Shown in pieces: positions 9,657-18,897 of a stretch of 64,000 nt of DNA. The notes beneath the pieces were generated by a model. The model was given only the letters and a program-made list of their open reading frames with translations, was not told where the DNA came from and searched no databases. The DNA is from CAZWCX01 sp964632945 (lineage in GTDB: Bacteria > Planctomycetota > MHYJ01 > WSZJ01 > CAZWCX01). Every line of letters begins with the position of its first letter. Position 1 is the stretch's first letter. Location: positions 1-64,000 of the forward strand of contig CAZWCX010000026.1 in the NCBI GenBank assembly GCA_964632945.1. Reading direction: 5' to 3'. A program made the position numbers and the translations under genes.

Positions 9657-9668
9657 CGATCGCGCGGA

Positions 9669-10454
9669 TCAGCGCGCCGGGCGGGAGGTCTTGGCGGAGC
9701 CGGCCGCGGCGCGGACCGTCTCCCCGGCATCGGTCGCGGCAGCGTACTCGAGCGCGACGCGAACCGACGGGTGGTCCGCAGCGAAGGTGACCAGCGCGCG
9801 CGCCGCGGCCGCGCGTACGCGCTCGTCCCGGTCGCGGGACAAGCGGTCCACCAGCGCCTCGATGGCCTGCTCCGCATCGCGGCCGATCGAGCCGAGGGCG
9901 AGAACGGTCTGCAACCGCACGCCCTTGCAGCGGTCTTCCGAGAGGGCAACGAGTTCCTGCACGGCAACGCGCGCCGCGGGTCCGAAAGTTCCGAGAGTCC
10001 CGGCCGCCACGCGACGCACTTCCGCGGATTCGTCGTGGAGCTTCCTGCGGATCGAGTCGAGCGCCGGGAGGGCCGAGAGTCCGTAGTCCCAGAGGGTGAG
10101 AAGCGCCGCTCGACGCACTTCCGGTTCCGGATCCTCGAGGGAACGCTGCAATTCGGGGATGGCGACCCCGGCCGGGGTGCCCAGGAACCAGAGCGTCCGT
10201 GCGGCCTCCGCGCGGATTCGCACGTCTCCCTCACGCATCAGTTCCACGCAAAGCCGCACGGGGTCGATGGCGGAATTCGCGGCCGTAACCACCGCCGAGT
10301 CCAGGCCCACCCGATCCCGATCGAAGACCGCAAAGTCCGATTCGGCCGCGCTTCCCGGTTCCTGCGCCGGGAGCGGCGCGCACGCGACGGCGATCACCAA
10401 GGCGACCCGGCCGATCAGACCGGCCCTTCCGGACCTCTGCACCCACAGGACCAT
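9669..10454 (-). CDS. Secreted HEAT-repeat protein
   Basis: 261 aa. A signal peptide (about residues 1-30, VALVIAVACAPLPAQ) precedes about five HEAT/armadillo-like repeats such as VRIRAEAARTLWFLG, EVRRAALLTLWDYG, EVRRVAAGTLGTFG and VRLQTVLALGSIG. These repeats form alpha-solenoid scaffolds for protein binding; no catalytic motif is visible. The ATG at 10454 gives a clean signal peptide; an upstream in-frame extension would lose it. It lies 17 bases after another HEAT gene and appears to be the third gene of a VWA-HEAT-HEAT operon. Confidence 0.8.
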   Translation of the reverse strand: MVLWVQRSGRAGLIGRVALVIAVACAPLPAQEPGSAAESDFAVFDRDRVGLDSAVVTAANSAIDPVRLCVELMREGDVRIRAEAARTLWFLGTPAGVAIPELQRSLEDPEPEVRRAALLTLWDYGLSALPALDSIRRKLHDESAEVRRVAAGTLGTFGPAARVAVQELVALSEDRCKGVRLQTVLALGSIGRDAEQAIEALVDRLSRDRDERVRAAAARALVTFAADHPSVRVALEYAAATDAGETVRAAAGSAKTSRPAR

Positions 10455-10471
10455 CGTCAGGACTCCCTCTG

Positions 10472-11551
10472 CTATTCCTGTCCATTCATCCCGAGAGCCG
10501 CCTTGGCTTCCGCCGCCGCCTCGCGGACCTCCGGGTCGGAGTCCTGCAAAGCGGTCTCGAGTGCCGGTTTCGCGATGGCCGCAGCCGCAGGCCCCATCAC
10601 GCCCAGGACCCTCACGGCCTGCGCGCGAAGCCAGGATTCCTCGTGTTGAACCAGGGCCGCCACTTCTCGAGCTGCGGGAGCGGCCTCGGCGCACATTTCG
10701 CTCAGCGTGGACAGCACGTACGGCTTGAGGTCGTCGTCCGCCGCGGGGAGAAGCCGGCCGAGCGCAATTGCGGTTTCCGGCGACGGTCTCGCAACGGCCC
10801 AGAGCGCCTGAATCACCGAGAGGCGAACGGCGAGATCCGGATCGGCGATCGCCTTCCGAAGGAGAGGAACGGCCTCCAAGGCGATGGTTCCGAGGGATTG
10901 GATCGCGAGGGCCGCGGACATCCGGGTCAGCGGATCCGCAGCCGAGAGCCGTTCCCCGAGCGACGGGACGGCTGGGCGGGCCGCTTCCCCGACGCGTCCC
11001 AAGGCCGTCATCGCCTCCCGCGCCGCCTCGGTCTCGAACTCCTGCATCAACCGGGTCAGCTGCGGGACGGCAGGAGCGGCCGCGGGGCCGTACTCCGCGA
11101 GGGAGGCCGCGGCGGCGCTCACGACCTCGGGATCCGGGTCGTGGAGGGCGGCAACGAGCGCGGGCACCGCATCCTCGGAGCGCAGCGCAATACCGCCGAG
11201 AGCGCGGGCGGCCGCGGCGCGCTCGACGGCCGCTTCCGCCTGCAGTGACCCGACGATCGCGGGAATGGCCCCGACGGACGCGGATCCGATGGCGCCCAGG
11301 GCGTCGAGCGCCGCCAAGCGGACTTCGATGCTGCGATCCAACAGGGCGTCCGCCAGCGCCGGCACCGACTCCGCCGCCTCGCTTCCGCGCGCGCCCAATT
11401 CCTCGGCGGCACGGCGGCGCGCGGCCACGTCCGTCGCGGCGAGATCACGCACCAGATCCGCGAGCGGGCTCTCTTCCTCGTCCGCCCGCAACGTCACGCC
11501 CACCAGGAGGCATGCCGCCGCGACCGCGCGACACATCCACGAGTTTACCAT
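10472..11551 (-). CDS. Secreted HEAT-repeat protein
   Basis: 359 aa. A signal peptide (MCRAVAAACLLVGVTLRAD) is followed by about eight 37-residue HEAT repeats with the EVRLAALDALGAIG and DPEVVSAAAASLAEYG pattern across almost the whole protein. It is likely a periplasmic alpha-solenoid adaptor. Its start overlaps the end of the VWA gene by 7 bases, which implies coupled translation and suggests the three proteins act together. The specific partner is unknown. Confidence 0.8.
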   Translation of the reverse strand: MVNSWMCRAVAAACLLVGVTLRADEEESPLADLVRDLAATDVAARRRAAEELGARGSEAAESVPALADALLDRSIEVRLAALDALGAIGSASVGAIPAIVGSLQAEAAVERAAAARALGGIALRSEDAVPALVAALHDPDPEVVSAAAASLAEYGPAAAPAVPQLTRLMQEFETEAAREAMTALGRVGEAARPAVPSLGERLSAADPLTRMSAALAIQSLGTIALEAVPLLRKAIADPDLAVRLSVIQALWAVARPSPETAIALGRLLPAADDDLKPYVLSTLSEMCAEAAPAAREVAALVQHEESWLRAQAVRVLGVMGPAAAAIAKPALETALQDSDPEVREAAAEAKAALGMNGQE

Positions 11552-14508
11552 CGCAGCTTCCGAATCATGGTTTCGGCGAAGAAGAAGAATACCAGAAACA
11601 GAATGACGTCCGGTCCCTGTTCGCGGAACCGGCGCAGGGCGCGGGCCGGCGCCGCCGCGGACCCGTCCGCGGCCGCTTCCGTCGCATCCAGCAACTGGAC
11701 GAGGGCGGAAAGCCCCTGGGGGTCCGGAGTCCGGCGACGCAATTCGGGAGAGTACGGCTCCGCGAGGCCGAATCGATGCGCGACCGCCGCGCCCGTCGAA
11801 GTCTCATGACGCACGATCACGGGCACCAGCTTGCCGGTCTGCGGGACGGGAACATCGGCGCGGAAGGAAGCCGGACCGGAACGGCGGACCGGCACCGGAG
11901 CGGGCGTGGAGCCGACCTCCTCCCCTCCCTCGAAGGCCGCCACGACCGTTGCCTGCGCGGGCGACGGCAGCCCGGCCGCCATCGCCGGATACGTCCATTC
12001 CAGCGCCACCGCCTGACCGTCCCGGGCGGGAGCAACGCGATAACTCACCTCGACCGCCGCCGGGGGCTCGGCGGAGCCGACGAAGCGCAGCGCGCGCGCG
12101 ACGAAGCGGGGCAGCCACTCCGCCCGCACCCAGGCCGGCGCGCCACGCTCCCGGAAGTCGCTCGTCCAGGTCAGTACCTTTCCCAGCCCGTGTCGGCCGA
12201 AGGCGAGCACCGGCGTGCCGTTCCCTTCCGCCGCCAACGGGGCCGCGGCACCCTTTCGCAACGTCGTCACCGCCTGGCGCTCGAGCCGCGGAAGCCGCTC
12301 GAGATCCAGGCCTTCGACCAACGGACCCGGTCCGGTCGCCACCACCCGCACGGATCCCGCAACCGGCGCGACCTCTTCCTCGGGCTTCGACCCGGTCCCG
12401 GAGCCGTCGCCCCCCGGATTCCCCGGCTCCCCCCCCTGCCCTTCCGGTTTCCGGGGCGCCGCCGTCAACGGGTCCCCCTGCGGCGAATCCGGAGCCTTCC
12501 CGCCGGGTCCCTCGGGCGACTTCAACTTCGCCGCCCGCCGGGTCTCGCGCAGGAAGATTGCCGGCACTTCCGAAACGTCGTTCGTGAAATCGAATGTCCC
12601 CTTCCCCCATTTTGAGATGTTCGAGAGCAGCACGCCGTCGTACTCGTCCCCGACGCCTACCGTCGATACCGTGACCTTCTCCTGGACCATCTTCTCGCAC
12701 AACCCCATGAAATCGTTCATCGGGGTGTACCCATCGGTCAGGAGAATCACGTGCTTGACCATCGCTTCGACCGAGTGGAGTTCTCGGAACGAGACCGCCA
12801 GCGCCGGATAGACGTCCGTACCCCCGGCGGCGGCGATCCGGCTGACGCGGTCCTCGATGTACTCGATCTGCCGCGCGGGACGAAGCGTCACGACCCATCG
12901 GGGTTGCCCGTCGAATGCGAGCACCCCGACGAGGTCATCGGGCCGCAGCGCACGCGCGCTGGCGATCACCGCCTCCTTGGCGAGGAGGAGCTTTTCCCCC
13001 TGCATCGATCCGGACTTGTCGATCGCCAGAACCAGCGCGATCGTGGGAATCTCGACATCGGCCGGGACCGGGTCCTTGCGGTCGGGAGGGGGATCCGGTT
13101 CCGGATCGGGAGGCTTGGGCTCCGGGTCCGGGGGCTTCGCTTCCGGCTCCGGAATCCGGACGGGAAGCAGGCGCGCCAGCGGCGAAGCGCGCAGCGCCGC
13201 CAGGGACTTCCCGTCCACGCCGGTGGCGACGAACAGGCCGCCGCCGTCGGATACGTATTCCGCCAGCGCCTCGACCTGCGCATCGACGAGGGACTTGGCG
13301 GAGGGCTCCACGAGCGCGACGGCGTGGAACTCCCCGAGCGCATCTCCCCGGCGGGGAAGATCCCGGGCCGACAAGGGGACGATGTCGAGGTCCTGGGCTT
13401 CGAGGGCGCGCGTCAGGTTGCCGCCCGCGCCCGGCTCGAACTCGACCAAGGCGACGCGCGGGCGGCCGACGGCATCCACGGCGCCGAGCAGGAGATTGTT
13501 GCGGGTCTCCGCCTCGTCCCCGACGGCCAGGCGGGAGACGACCTGAATCCGATGGAGCCCTTCCTCCAGAACGAGGTCTGGAAAGACCGCCTCTTGCCGG
13601 CCGGCGGACGGAAAAACGACTTCCACTTCTCCAAGCGGGCGTCCGTCGACGAGCAACCGGGCCGAGGCCCGCCCCGGGCCGCCCAGAAGCAGGGCCGCGC
13701 GAACGTCGAAGGGCTCGCCGGAGCGCACGCGCCTGGGCATGCGAAGTTCCTCGGCGATCAAGTCCTCCCCTCCGCCGGCCTCCAGTGAAACGATGCGGAC
13801 CCTCTCGAACGCGGAGGCGATCTCCTCCCAGCCGAGGATGGGCGGGTCCCAGCGACCGTCGGTATACACGACCAGGCTCCGCGTCCCAGCGACCGGGTCC
13901 ACTCCGCTCGCCAGGGCCAGGGCCCGCGCCAGGTCGGAACGTCCGCGATCCAGCGCGGCCAGAGTCTCTTCCATGCGAGCAACCCGGTCCTCGAGCACTT
14001 TGCGAAGATCGCCGCCCGCGGATCCGGGCGAATCCGCCCCCGGCTGCTCCCGCAGGGTATCGAGCTCGCGCCGGAGCGACCGGCCGACCGTGTCCCAGAG
14101 AATCACGGCACGCTCGTCCTCCCCCGGCGCAGCTTCGGCCGCCGGCCGGGTCCCGAGGGATACCGGCGCCCCGGCGAACGGAATCAAGGTCACCGAAAGT
14201 CCGGGCTCGGCCGCGACGCCGCGCAGGAGGCCGCTCAGATGGGAGTACCCGGCCGCCCGGGCCGGAGCGGAGACGCTGTCCGAGAGGTCGAAAAGCACCA
14301 CGAGCGCGCGCGGCTCGATCTTCTGATCCATCTCGGCGGGGCGGGCGAGCGCGACGATCAGGCCGAGCGCCACCAGGGCGCGGAGAAGGGCGGCCGGAAT
14401 CAGGCGTCGCCACGCCAGGCCGGCCCGCGAACGGGCCGCCACCAGCGCCACGATGACCACCGCGGGCACGATGACCATGAGCATGCCCGGGGTCAGAAAC
14501 ACGCGCAT
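11545..14508 (-). CDS. Large membrane VWA-domain protein (BatA-like)
   Basis: 987 aa. Two N-terminal membrane segments (about residues 5-55) are followed by a first VWA-like domain with a DLSDS metal site (about 74) and a glutamine-amidotransferase-like region (about 350-440). A Pro/Glu/Asp-rich linker follows, then a canonical VWA domain with a DKSGS MIDAS motif (about 496) and TDGYTP, and a last hydrophobic helix before the C-terminus. The architecture resembles BatA/amidotransferase-VWA membrane proteins, but no MoxR ATPase is nearby. The ATG at 14508 was chosen because GGAGG sits 5 bases upstream; an ATG at 14520 is also possible. It leads the VWA-HEAT-HEAT operon. Confidence 0.8.
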   Translation of the reverse strand: MRVFLTPGMLMVIVPAVVIVALVAARSRAGLAWRRLIPAALLRALVALGLIVALARPAEMDQKIEPRALVVLFDLSDSVSAPARAAGYSHLSGLLRGVAAEPGLSVTLIPFAGAPVSLGTRPAAEAAPGEDERAVILWDTVGRSLRRELDTLREQPGADSPGSAGGDLRKVLEDRVARMEETLAALDRGRSDLARALALASGVDPVAGTRSLVVYTDGRWDPPILGWEEIASAFERVRIVSLEAGGGEDLIAEELRMPRRVRSGEPFDVRAALLLGGPGRASARLLVDGRPLGEVEVVFPSAGRQEAVFPDLVLEEGLHRIQVVSRLAVGDEAETRNNLLLGAVDAVGRPRVALVEFEPGAGGNLTRALEAQDLDIVPLSARDLPRRGDALGEFHAVALVEPSAKSLVDAQVEALAEYVSDGGGLFVATGVDGKSLAALRASPLARLLPVRIPEPEAKPPDPEPKPPDPEPDPPPDRKDPVPADVEIPTIALVLAIDKSGSMQGEKLLLAKEAVIASARALRPDDLVGVLAFDGQPRWVVTLRPARQIEYIEDRVSRIAAAGGTDVYPALAVSFRELHSVEAMVKHVILLTDGYTPMNDFMGLCEKMVQEKVTVSTVGVGDEYDGVLLSNISKWGKGTFDFTNDVSEVPAIFLRETRRAAKLKSPEGPGGKAPDSPQGDPLTAAPRKPEGQGGEPGNPGGDGSGTGSKPEEEVAPVAGSVRVVATGPGPLVEGLDLERLPRLERQAVTTLRKGAAAPLAAEGNGTPVLAFGRHGLGKVLTWTSDFRERGAPAWVRAEWLPRFVARALRFVGSAEPPAAVEVSYRVAPARDGQAVALEWTYPAMAAGLPSPAQATVVAAFEGGEEVGSTPAPVPVRRSGPASFRADVPVPQTGKLVPVIVRHETSTGAAVAHRFGLAEPYSPELRRRTPDPQGLSALVQLLDATEAAADGSAAAPARALRRFREQGPDVILFLVFFFFAETMIRKLRW

Positions 14509-14540
14509 CTCCCCCTCCATCGCCCGCAGGCCACCCCACC

Positions 14541-14568
14541 AGTATACTTCGGGCGCGGCGGATGCCAA
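14541..14568 (-). promoter_or_regulatory. Promoter of the VWA-HEAT-HEAT operon
   Basis: On the minus strand: TTGGCA (14568-14563), a 16-base spacer and TATACT (14546-14541). Predicted transcription starts near 14534, just ahead of the VWA gene. Confidence 0.55.
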
Positions 14569-14594
14569 CTCCATTCCGTCCCGGCCGCCTTCTC

Positions 14595-14624
14595 TTGCCC
14601 GCCCTCCGGCCACGGTGCTATCCT
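14595..14624 (+). promoter_or_regulatory. Candidate promoter of the arginase gene
   Basis: TTGCCC (14595-14600), an 18-base spacer and TATCCT (14619-14624), about 50 bases before the arginase ATG. Each box matches 4 of 6 consensus bases. It is back to back with the VWA operon promoter. Confidence 0.4.
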
Positions 14625-14672
14625 GCCCGGGTTCCTCCGCGTCCCCGCAATCCCGAATTGGGCGAGGCCCCG

Positions 14673-15590
14673 ATGACCCCCAAGAAGAAAGTCTCCCTCC
14701 TCGGCGTCCCGCTCGACCTCGGCGGCAACCGCCGCGGCGTCGATATGGGCCCTACCGCGATCCGCATGACCGACATGGTCCAGGACATCCGCGGGCTCGG
14801 ATACGAGGTGGTCGACCGGGGCGACGTCGACGTCCCCCTGCCGGAGGAGGTCGCCCCGGGCGACCCCAAGCAGAAGTTCGCCGCCGACATCCGCGGCGTG
14901 TGCGAAAACGTGTGCAAGATGGTCTACCAGTGCCAGCGCGAAGGCGATCTGCCGATCATCGTGGGCGGGGACCACTCCATCGGCATGGGCTCGGTGGCCG
15001 GCACGGCGAAGCTCTACCGGGAAAAGAACATGCCCATCGGGCTGCTCTGGGTGGATGCGCACGGGGATATGAACACGCCGGAATCCTCGGAAACCGGCAA
15101 CGTGCACGGGATGCCGCTGGCGCACCTACTCGGCATGGGAAACCCCGGGTTGGCGCAGATCGGCGGCTTCGCGCCCAAGGTCCAGCCCTGGAACACCGTG
15201 CTGCTCGGGATCCGGGATCTCGACGCGCTCGAGAAGGAACAGATCGCCGAGTCCAAGGTCAGCGTGGTGACCATGCGCGAAATCGACCGCGACGGCATCG
15301 CCAAGGTCCTGGATGAGGTCCTCAAGGTTCTCCTCCATGGGACCGCCGGCATTCATGTGAGCTTCGACATGGACGTCGTGGACCCTTCGCTGGCTCCGGG
15401 CGTGGGGACGCCGAAGAAGGGCGGGATCGACTACCGGGAGGCGCACTTCATCATGGAGGCGATCGCCGACTGCGGCAAGCTCCTCGCGCTGGACCTGGTG
15501 GAAATCAATCCCATTCTCGACAATCGCAACACCACCGCGGAACTGGCCGCCGAACTTGCTCTCTCCGCCCTGGGGAAGCGGATCTTCTGA
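14673..15590 (+). CDS. rocF: Arginase (ureohydrolase family)
   Basis: 305 aa. It would hydrolyse L-arginine to ornithine and urea in the cytoplasm with a binuclear Mn centre. All metal-binding motifs are present: GGDHSIGMGS, DAHGDMNTPESS, and SFDMDVVDPSLAPGVGTP, plus the SGNVHG-like segment TGNVHGMPLAHLLG that distinguishes arginases from agmatinases. The ATG at 14673 matches the family start (VSLLGVPLDLGGNRRGVDMGP). No urease or ornithine-pathway gene is adjacent, so its physiological role is not set by context. Confidence 0.93.
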   Translation: MTPKKKVSLLGVPLDLGGNRRGVDMGPTAIRMTDMVQDIRGLGYEVVDRGDVDVPLPEEVAPGDPKQKFAADIRGVCENVCKMVYQCQREGDLPIIVGGDHSIGMGSVAGTAKLYREKNMPIGLLWVDAHGDMNTPESSETGNVHGMPLAHLLGMGNPGLAQIGGFAPKVQPWNTVLLGIRDLDALEKEQIAESKVSVVTMREIDRDGIAKVLDEVLKVLLHGTAGIHVSFDMDVVDPSLAPGVGTPKKGGIDYREAHFIMEAIADCGKLLALDLVEINPILDNRNTTAELAAELALSALGKRIF

Positions 15591-15619
15591 CCGCGATCGC
15601 GGCGACTCGAGGCGGGAGA

Positions 15620-16375
15620 TCACATCGGTGCGCCGCCGGACTCCGCGGCGCCCTCGAGCATTTCCGACAACCGAAATTGCGCCCCCCGGGCAAGTCGGTA
15701 GGCGATCGCGCCATGGACCGCCAGGGAGAGGACGGCCGCGACGAGGAGGCGGACCGCCAGCCAATCCGACCGCGTCGAGCCACAGACCACCCAGGCGATC
15801 AGGACGCAGACGTAAGGGATGAGCACCTCTCCGATCAGAGTGATCAGGAGCGCAACCGCGACGCCCGCGGCCGCGGAGCGGAATCGTGCGGCGGTCCAGG
15901 CTGCCGTGGCGGTGGCGAACACGATCGCGGAGAGTGCCCAGGACGTTCCGAGCAGGCCCAGCCACAGCACAATGTCTCCCAATCCCTCGAAGGCCGCCGC
16001 GGCGAAGAGGATTGCCGGCCATGACCAGGCCATCCACCGAAGCCAGGGCCAGACACGCGCGTTCAGCATGAACCGCCAGGCCTCATCGACCTCGAGCGGC
16101 GCGAGGACCAGGCCGATCAGGGTCCCGCGATCCCGTTCCAGGGCCCAGCAGGGGGACAGGGTGACGGCCGGCCCAACCAGGAGAAGTCCCATCCAGGCCA
16201 GGACCGACAGCCAGTAGATCGAGTCTCCGATCAACCCCCGCAAGGGGATCCCAAACAGTGCGAGTCCGCAAAAGTAGAGGCAAAGGACACCTGCGCCGGA
16301 CTCGAGGGCGCGGGAGACGCGGCCCAGGCCGGAACGGTAGAGGATCGCCGCCTCGCCGAAGCTCACGCCGTCCAT
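15620..16375 (-). CDS. Multi-pass membrane protein, ABC-2 permease-like
   Basis: 251 aa with about six hydrophobic segments, including LCLYFCGLALFGIPL, VLAWMGLLLVGPAVTL, WPAILFAAAAF, TSWALSAIVFATATAAW, VALLITLIGEVLIPYVCVLI and LLVAAVLSLAVHGAIAY. The first loop contains CWALERDRGTLIGLVLAPL, which resembles the ERE-GTL-LLL loop of ABC-2 type permeases. No ATPase gene lies beside it, so the function is inferred only from that motif. A clear GGAGGAG ribosome site precedes the ATG at 16375. Confidence 0.6.
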   Translation of the reverse strand: MDGVSFGEAAILYRSGLGRVSRALESGAGVLCLYFCGLALFGIPLRGLIGDSIYWLSVLAWMGLLLVGPAVTLSPCWALERDRGTLIGLVLAPLEVDEAWRFMLNARVWPWLRWMAWSWPAILFAAAAFEGLGDIVLWLGLLGTSWALSAIVFATATAAWTAARFRSAAAGVAVALLITLIGEVLIPYVCVLIAWVVCGSTRSDWLAVRLLVAAVLSLAVHGAIAYRLARGAQFRLSEMLEGAAESGGAPM

Positions 16376-16888
16376 GATTCTCCTCCGAGATCGGCGCATA
16401 CCGTGCGAGTGGACGATCGGACCGCCCCCCCCCGACCCGTCCGCGTGGTGCGGTTGCAGGACGGTTGGACCGATCCGGGTCCGAGCGCCCGGGCGAAACG
16501 ACCCGCGCTTTCTCCAGCGAACTCTACCTTGCCGGGGTCGCCGATACCCCTTCGTAGCGCCCGTCGCGCAGAATGGCCGCCACGTCCCACCCATCGATTC
16601 GGGCCGCGCAGGTGACGTCCGCGGACCACCCTGCGTCCCGCCCCACGCGGGTCCCCGGACTCGCGGCGGCGAATGAGACCGGGGAGAGCGAGAACCCTCC
16701 GTGCGCGGAGGGAGTCCCGCGCCGGACCGCGAGATCCCCCCTCACCGTCCGTGCGAGATCGGCGGCCGCTTCCCCGGGGAGCAACGGCCCGATGAGGGCG
16801 CCCCGGGCGGTCGCCTCCCGGCCCCCCCCCGCGCCCCCAGTCCATCCCGATGCGGATGCCGGTCGCCGTCCTTGCCCTGCACTCCCCG
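16376..16888. other. Intergenic stretch with a possible frameshifted small ORF
   Basis: About 510 bases between the membrane protein and the clostripain-like gene. On the minus strand an ATG at 16845 opens a frame that falls out of phase at a run of nine G (16830-16822). Dropping one G would join it to a frame ending at 16524 and give a protein of about 106 aa (segments ALIGPLLPGEAAADLARTV and GWDVAAILRDGRYEGV). No ribosome site precedes the ATG and I recognise no family, so this may be a pseudogene, a slippage-controlled gene or simply non-coding. Nothing else is apparent in the rest. Confidence 0.3.
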
Positions 16889-18805
16889 CTATTCGGTGAT
16901 CTCCACGTCGACGATCGCTTCTCCCAGGTTCCCGGAGAGGTCCTCGGCGACGAATCCGACCTGGTACTTTCCCGGCGGAAGGTCGATCTCGACGAGGTCG
17001 AGTCCCCCCTCATCGATGACGAGCGCCTCGACCTCCTCGACCCTCCGCTGTTCGATATCCCCCTTCTCGTCCACGACGACGTAGAGCGGCAGGATCTTGC
17101 CGCCCGATTTCAGGTCGATCTCGGAGGGTCCGGACGGGCCGTCCCGGAACGCGTAGATCAGTTCTCCCACGAAGTCGTCATTCTCGTCCCAATCGACCTC
17201 GAAATAGAGAACGACTTCGAACTCCCTTCGTCCGCTCGGAGTCCGATAGATGGCGGGAATGCCGACGACGTACGCCTCGCCTTCCTCGTCGATCACCTCG
17301 AACGACACGACCGGAGCGGCCAGTTGCTTCTTCGCGTCGCCGATCGCCATCCAGGTACCGTCGAACCTGGCCGCCAGTTCGTCGCCGTCGACGGGGATCG
17401 GGACCATGCCCATGATCACCGCCTCGTCTCCCACCGGCTCCGCCAGCACGTAGTACACTTCGGCGATGTCATCCCCCTGGAGCCGCGCGGTGAGATCGAT
17501 GTGCTCCCCGGCTCCGAGCGTCGTGTTGGAGACGGCCAAGTCCCCGATCAGGGGAGGCGTCACGTCCTCCAGCGACATTTCCACGAAGGTCCGGAGCATG
17601 GCCGACCAGTTTTCCCCGCAGGACGCGGACGCGTACGGGCCGAGCAGGTCGTCGCCCCCGTCGTCGGCCGGCACGGTGGGAAAGTAGATCGAGATGCCGC
17701 GGCCGTGGGCACGATTCCTTCCGCCGATGCGGTGCAGAACGGCGTCGTCCACCGCGCGGATCACGCGGTCCGCGGCGGAATCCGCGCCGTGCCCCTTGAG
17801 ATTCCGGGCCAGGTGGCCCAGGTCGATATGCTCGCTGCCCCCGTCTTCGCTCTTGCCGTACTCCTCCGTGCGGTGACGGGCGCGCGCGACGATGTCCCAC
17901 AGCGCGCCCTCGTCCTCGCGCAATCGTCCGGCCAACGCGCCGCCGAGCTCCTCGACGGACGACACGACGGCCGGGACGCGGTCGAGGTCGACGACCGAAA
18001 GAGTCAGATTCCGCCCCTCGGCGCGCATCTGCGGGTCCTTGTGCTTCTCGAAGAACGCCTGGTACGAGTTGCAGATCACCTTCGCCAGCGACGCCGCATC
18101 GAGGTCCGGTTTCGACATCACGGCCGGCAGCCAGGTCTGGTAATGCCAGCCGTCTCCCGGTTCGAGCTCCTCCGAGCCCAGGAACGTGCGCGCGAAGGGC
18201 TGTACCGCGCGCATGACCTCCAGGGACGCCATCAGGCAGCAGTCGTATCCGATCAGATCAATCCGGTCCACGCCGCCGCGCTGGAGCGCCTCGGGGAGGG
18301 CCTTGACGAGTTCGGGAAGGTCGAGCATGTCGTGATCGTGGCTGTCGTCGCCGCCGTATCCCGGCCAACCGGAGCCATGATCCCAGAAGAGTACCGCGGT
18401 CCGCTTGGCGGGATAGGTTTTGAAGCCCCACGACACGAAGTCGATGAACGCGGAAGGATCACCCATGTTGACTTCGCCGAGGTCGGCGAGCTCTTCGACC
18501 CGATCATGGCCCAGGAGCAGCCGCTTCGTCCCCGTGAAGTTCCCCAGCGAACCGAGCTCCTCGCCGGAGTACCCCGCCTCCGGATCGTCCTCCTCGGCGC
18601 GATCGCACTGAACGATCACCCGGACCGAGTCGGCGTGCGGAACGCTGGCCATCTCCACGAGATCGAGCACCCCGAAGGATTCGAGATCGCAATCGGCGGT
18701 CATGTAGACGAGGATGGTCCACTCCCCCTTCGCGGCCGCGGGGTCCGCCAGGAGCGGGCGCGCCAACCACGCGACCAGAAGAACGGCCAACACCGACCTA
18801 CGCAT
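16889..18805 (-). CDS. Clostripain-family (C11) cysteine peptidase, secreted
   Basis: 638 aa. A signal peptide (MRRSVLAVLLVAWLARPLLA) is followed by a caspase-fold C11 domain: ILVYMTADCDLES, the catalytic His in LFWDHGSGWPGYG, and the catalytic Cys in IDLIGYDCCLMASLEVM. After about residue 400 come beta-rich, Ig-like regions with a strongly acidic composition (EVDWDENDDFVGEL, VVVDEKGDIEQRRVEEVEAL), ending in a BIG-like ENLGEAIVDVEIT-type strand pattern. C11 peptidases cut after Arg or Lys, often after self-processing. The ATG at 18805 has GGAG 6 bases upstream; an ATG at 18817 is weaker. Its upstream region is unusually AT-rich. Confidence 0.85.
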   Translation of the reverse strand: MRRSVLAVLLVAWLARPLLADPAAAKGEWTILVYMTADCDLESFGVLDLVEMASVPHADSVRVIVQCDRAEEDDPEAGYSGEELGSLGNFTGTKRLLLGHDRVEELADLGEVNMGDPSAFIDFVSWGFKTYPAKRTAVLFWDHGSGWPGYGGDDSHDHDMLDLPELVKALPEALQRGGVDRIDLIGYDCCLMASLEVMRAVQPFARTFLGSEELEPGDGWHYQTWLPAVMSKPDLDAASLAKVICNSYQAFFEKHKDPQMRAEGRNLTLSVVDLDRVPAVVSSVEELGGALAGRLREDEGALWDIVARARHRTEEYGKSEDGGSEHIDLGHLARNLKGHGADSAADRVIRAVDDAVLHRIGGRNRAHGRGISIYFPTVPADDGGDDLLGPYASASCGENWSAMLRTFVEMSLEDVTPPLIGDLAVSNTTLGAGEHIDLTARLQGDDIAEVYYVLAEPVGDEAVIMGMVPIPVDGDELAARFDGTWMAIGDAKKQLAAPVVSFEVIDEEGEAYVVGIPAIYRTPSGRREFEVVLYFEVDWDENDDFVGELIYAFRDGPSGPSEIDLKSGGKILPLYVVVDEKGDIEQRRVEEVEALVIDEGGLDLVEIDLPPGKYQVGFVAEDLSGNLGEAIVDVEITE

Positions 18806-18897
18806 AGCAGTCTCCATACTAGATATAACTGTGCAACTAATAGTCAGTCACTTCATACTATGTCACTAGTATCGTAAACACACTTGTGTAACACTTA
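18806..18897 (-). promoter_or_regulatory. AT-rich regulatory region of the C11 peptidase gene
   Basis: About 90 bases, clearly AT-rich in an otherwise GC-rich window. It contains inverted repeats: ATACTA (18855-18860) with TAGTAT (18867-18872), and ATACTAG (18816-18822) with CTAGTAT (18866-18872). A short palindromic ACACTTGTGT lies near 18879-18888. A TATATC box on the minus strand just upstream of the gene could be a -10, but I find no convincing -35, so this looks like an operator-controlled or activator-dependent promoter. Confidence 0.45.
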
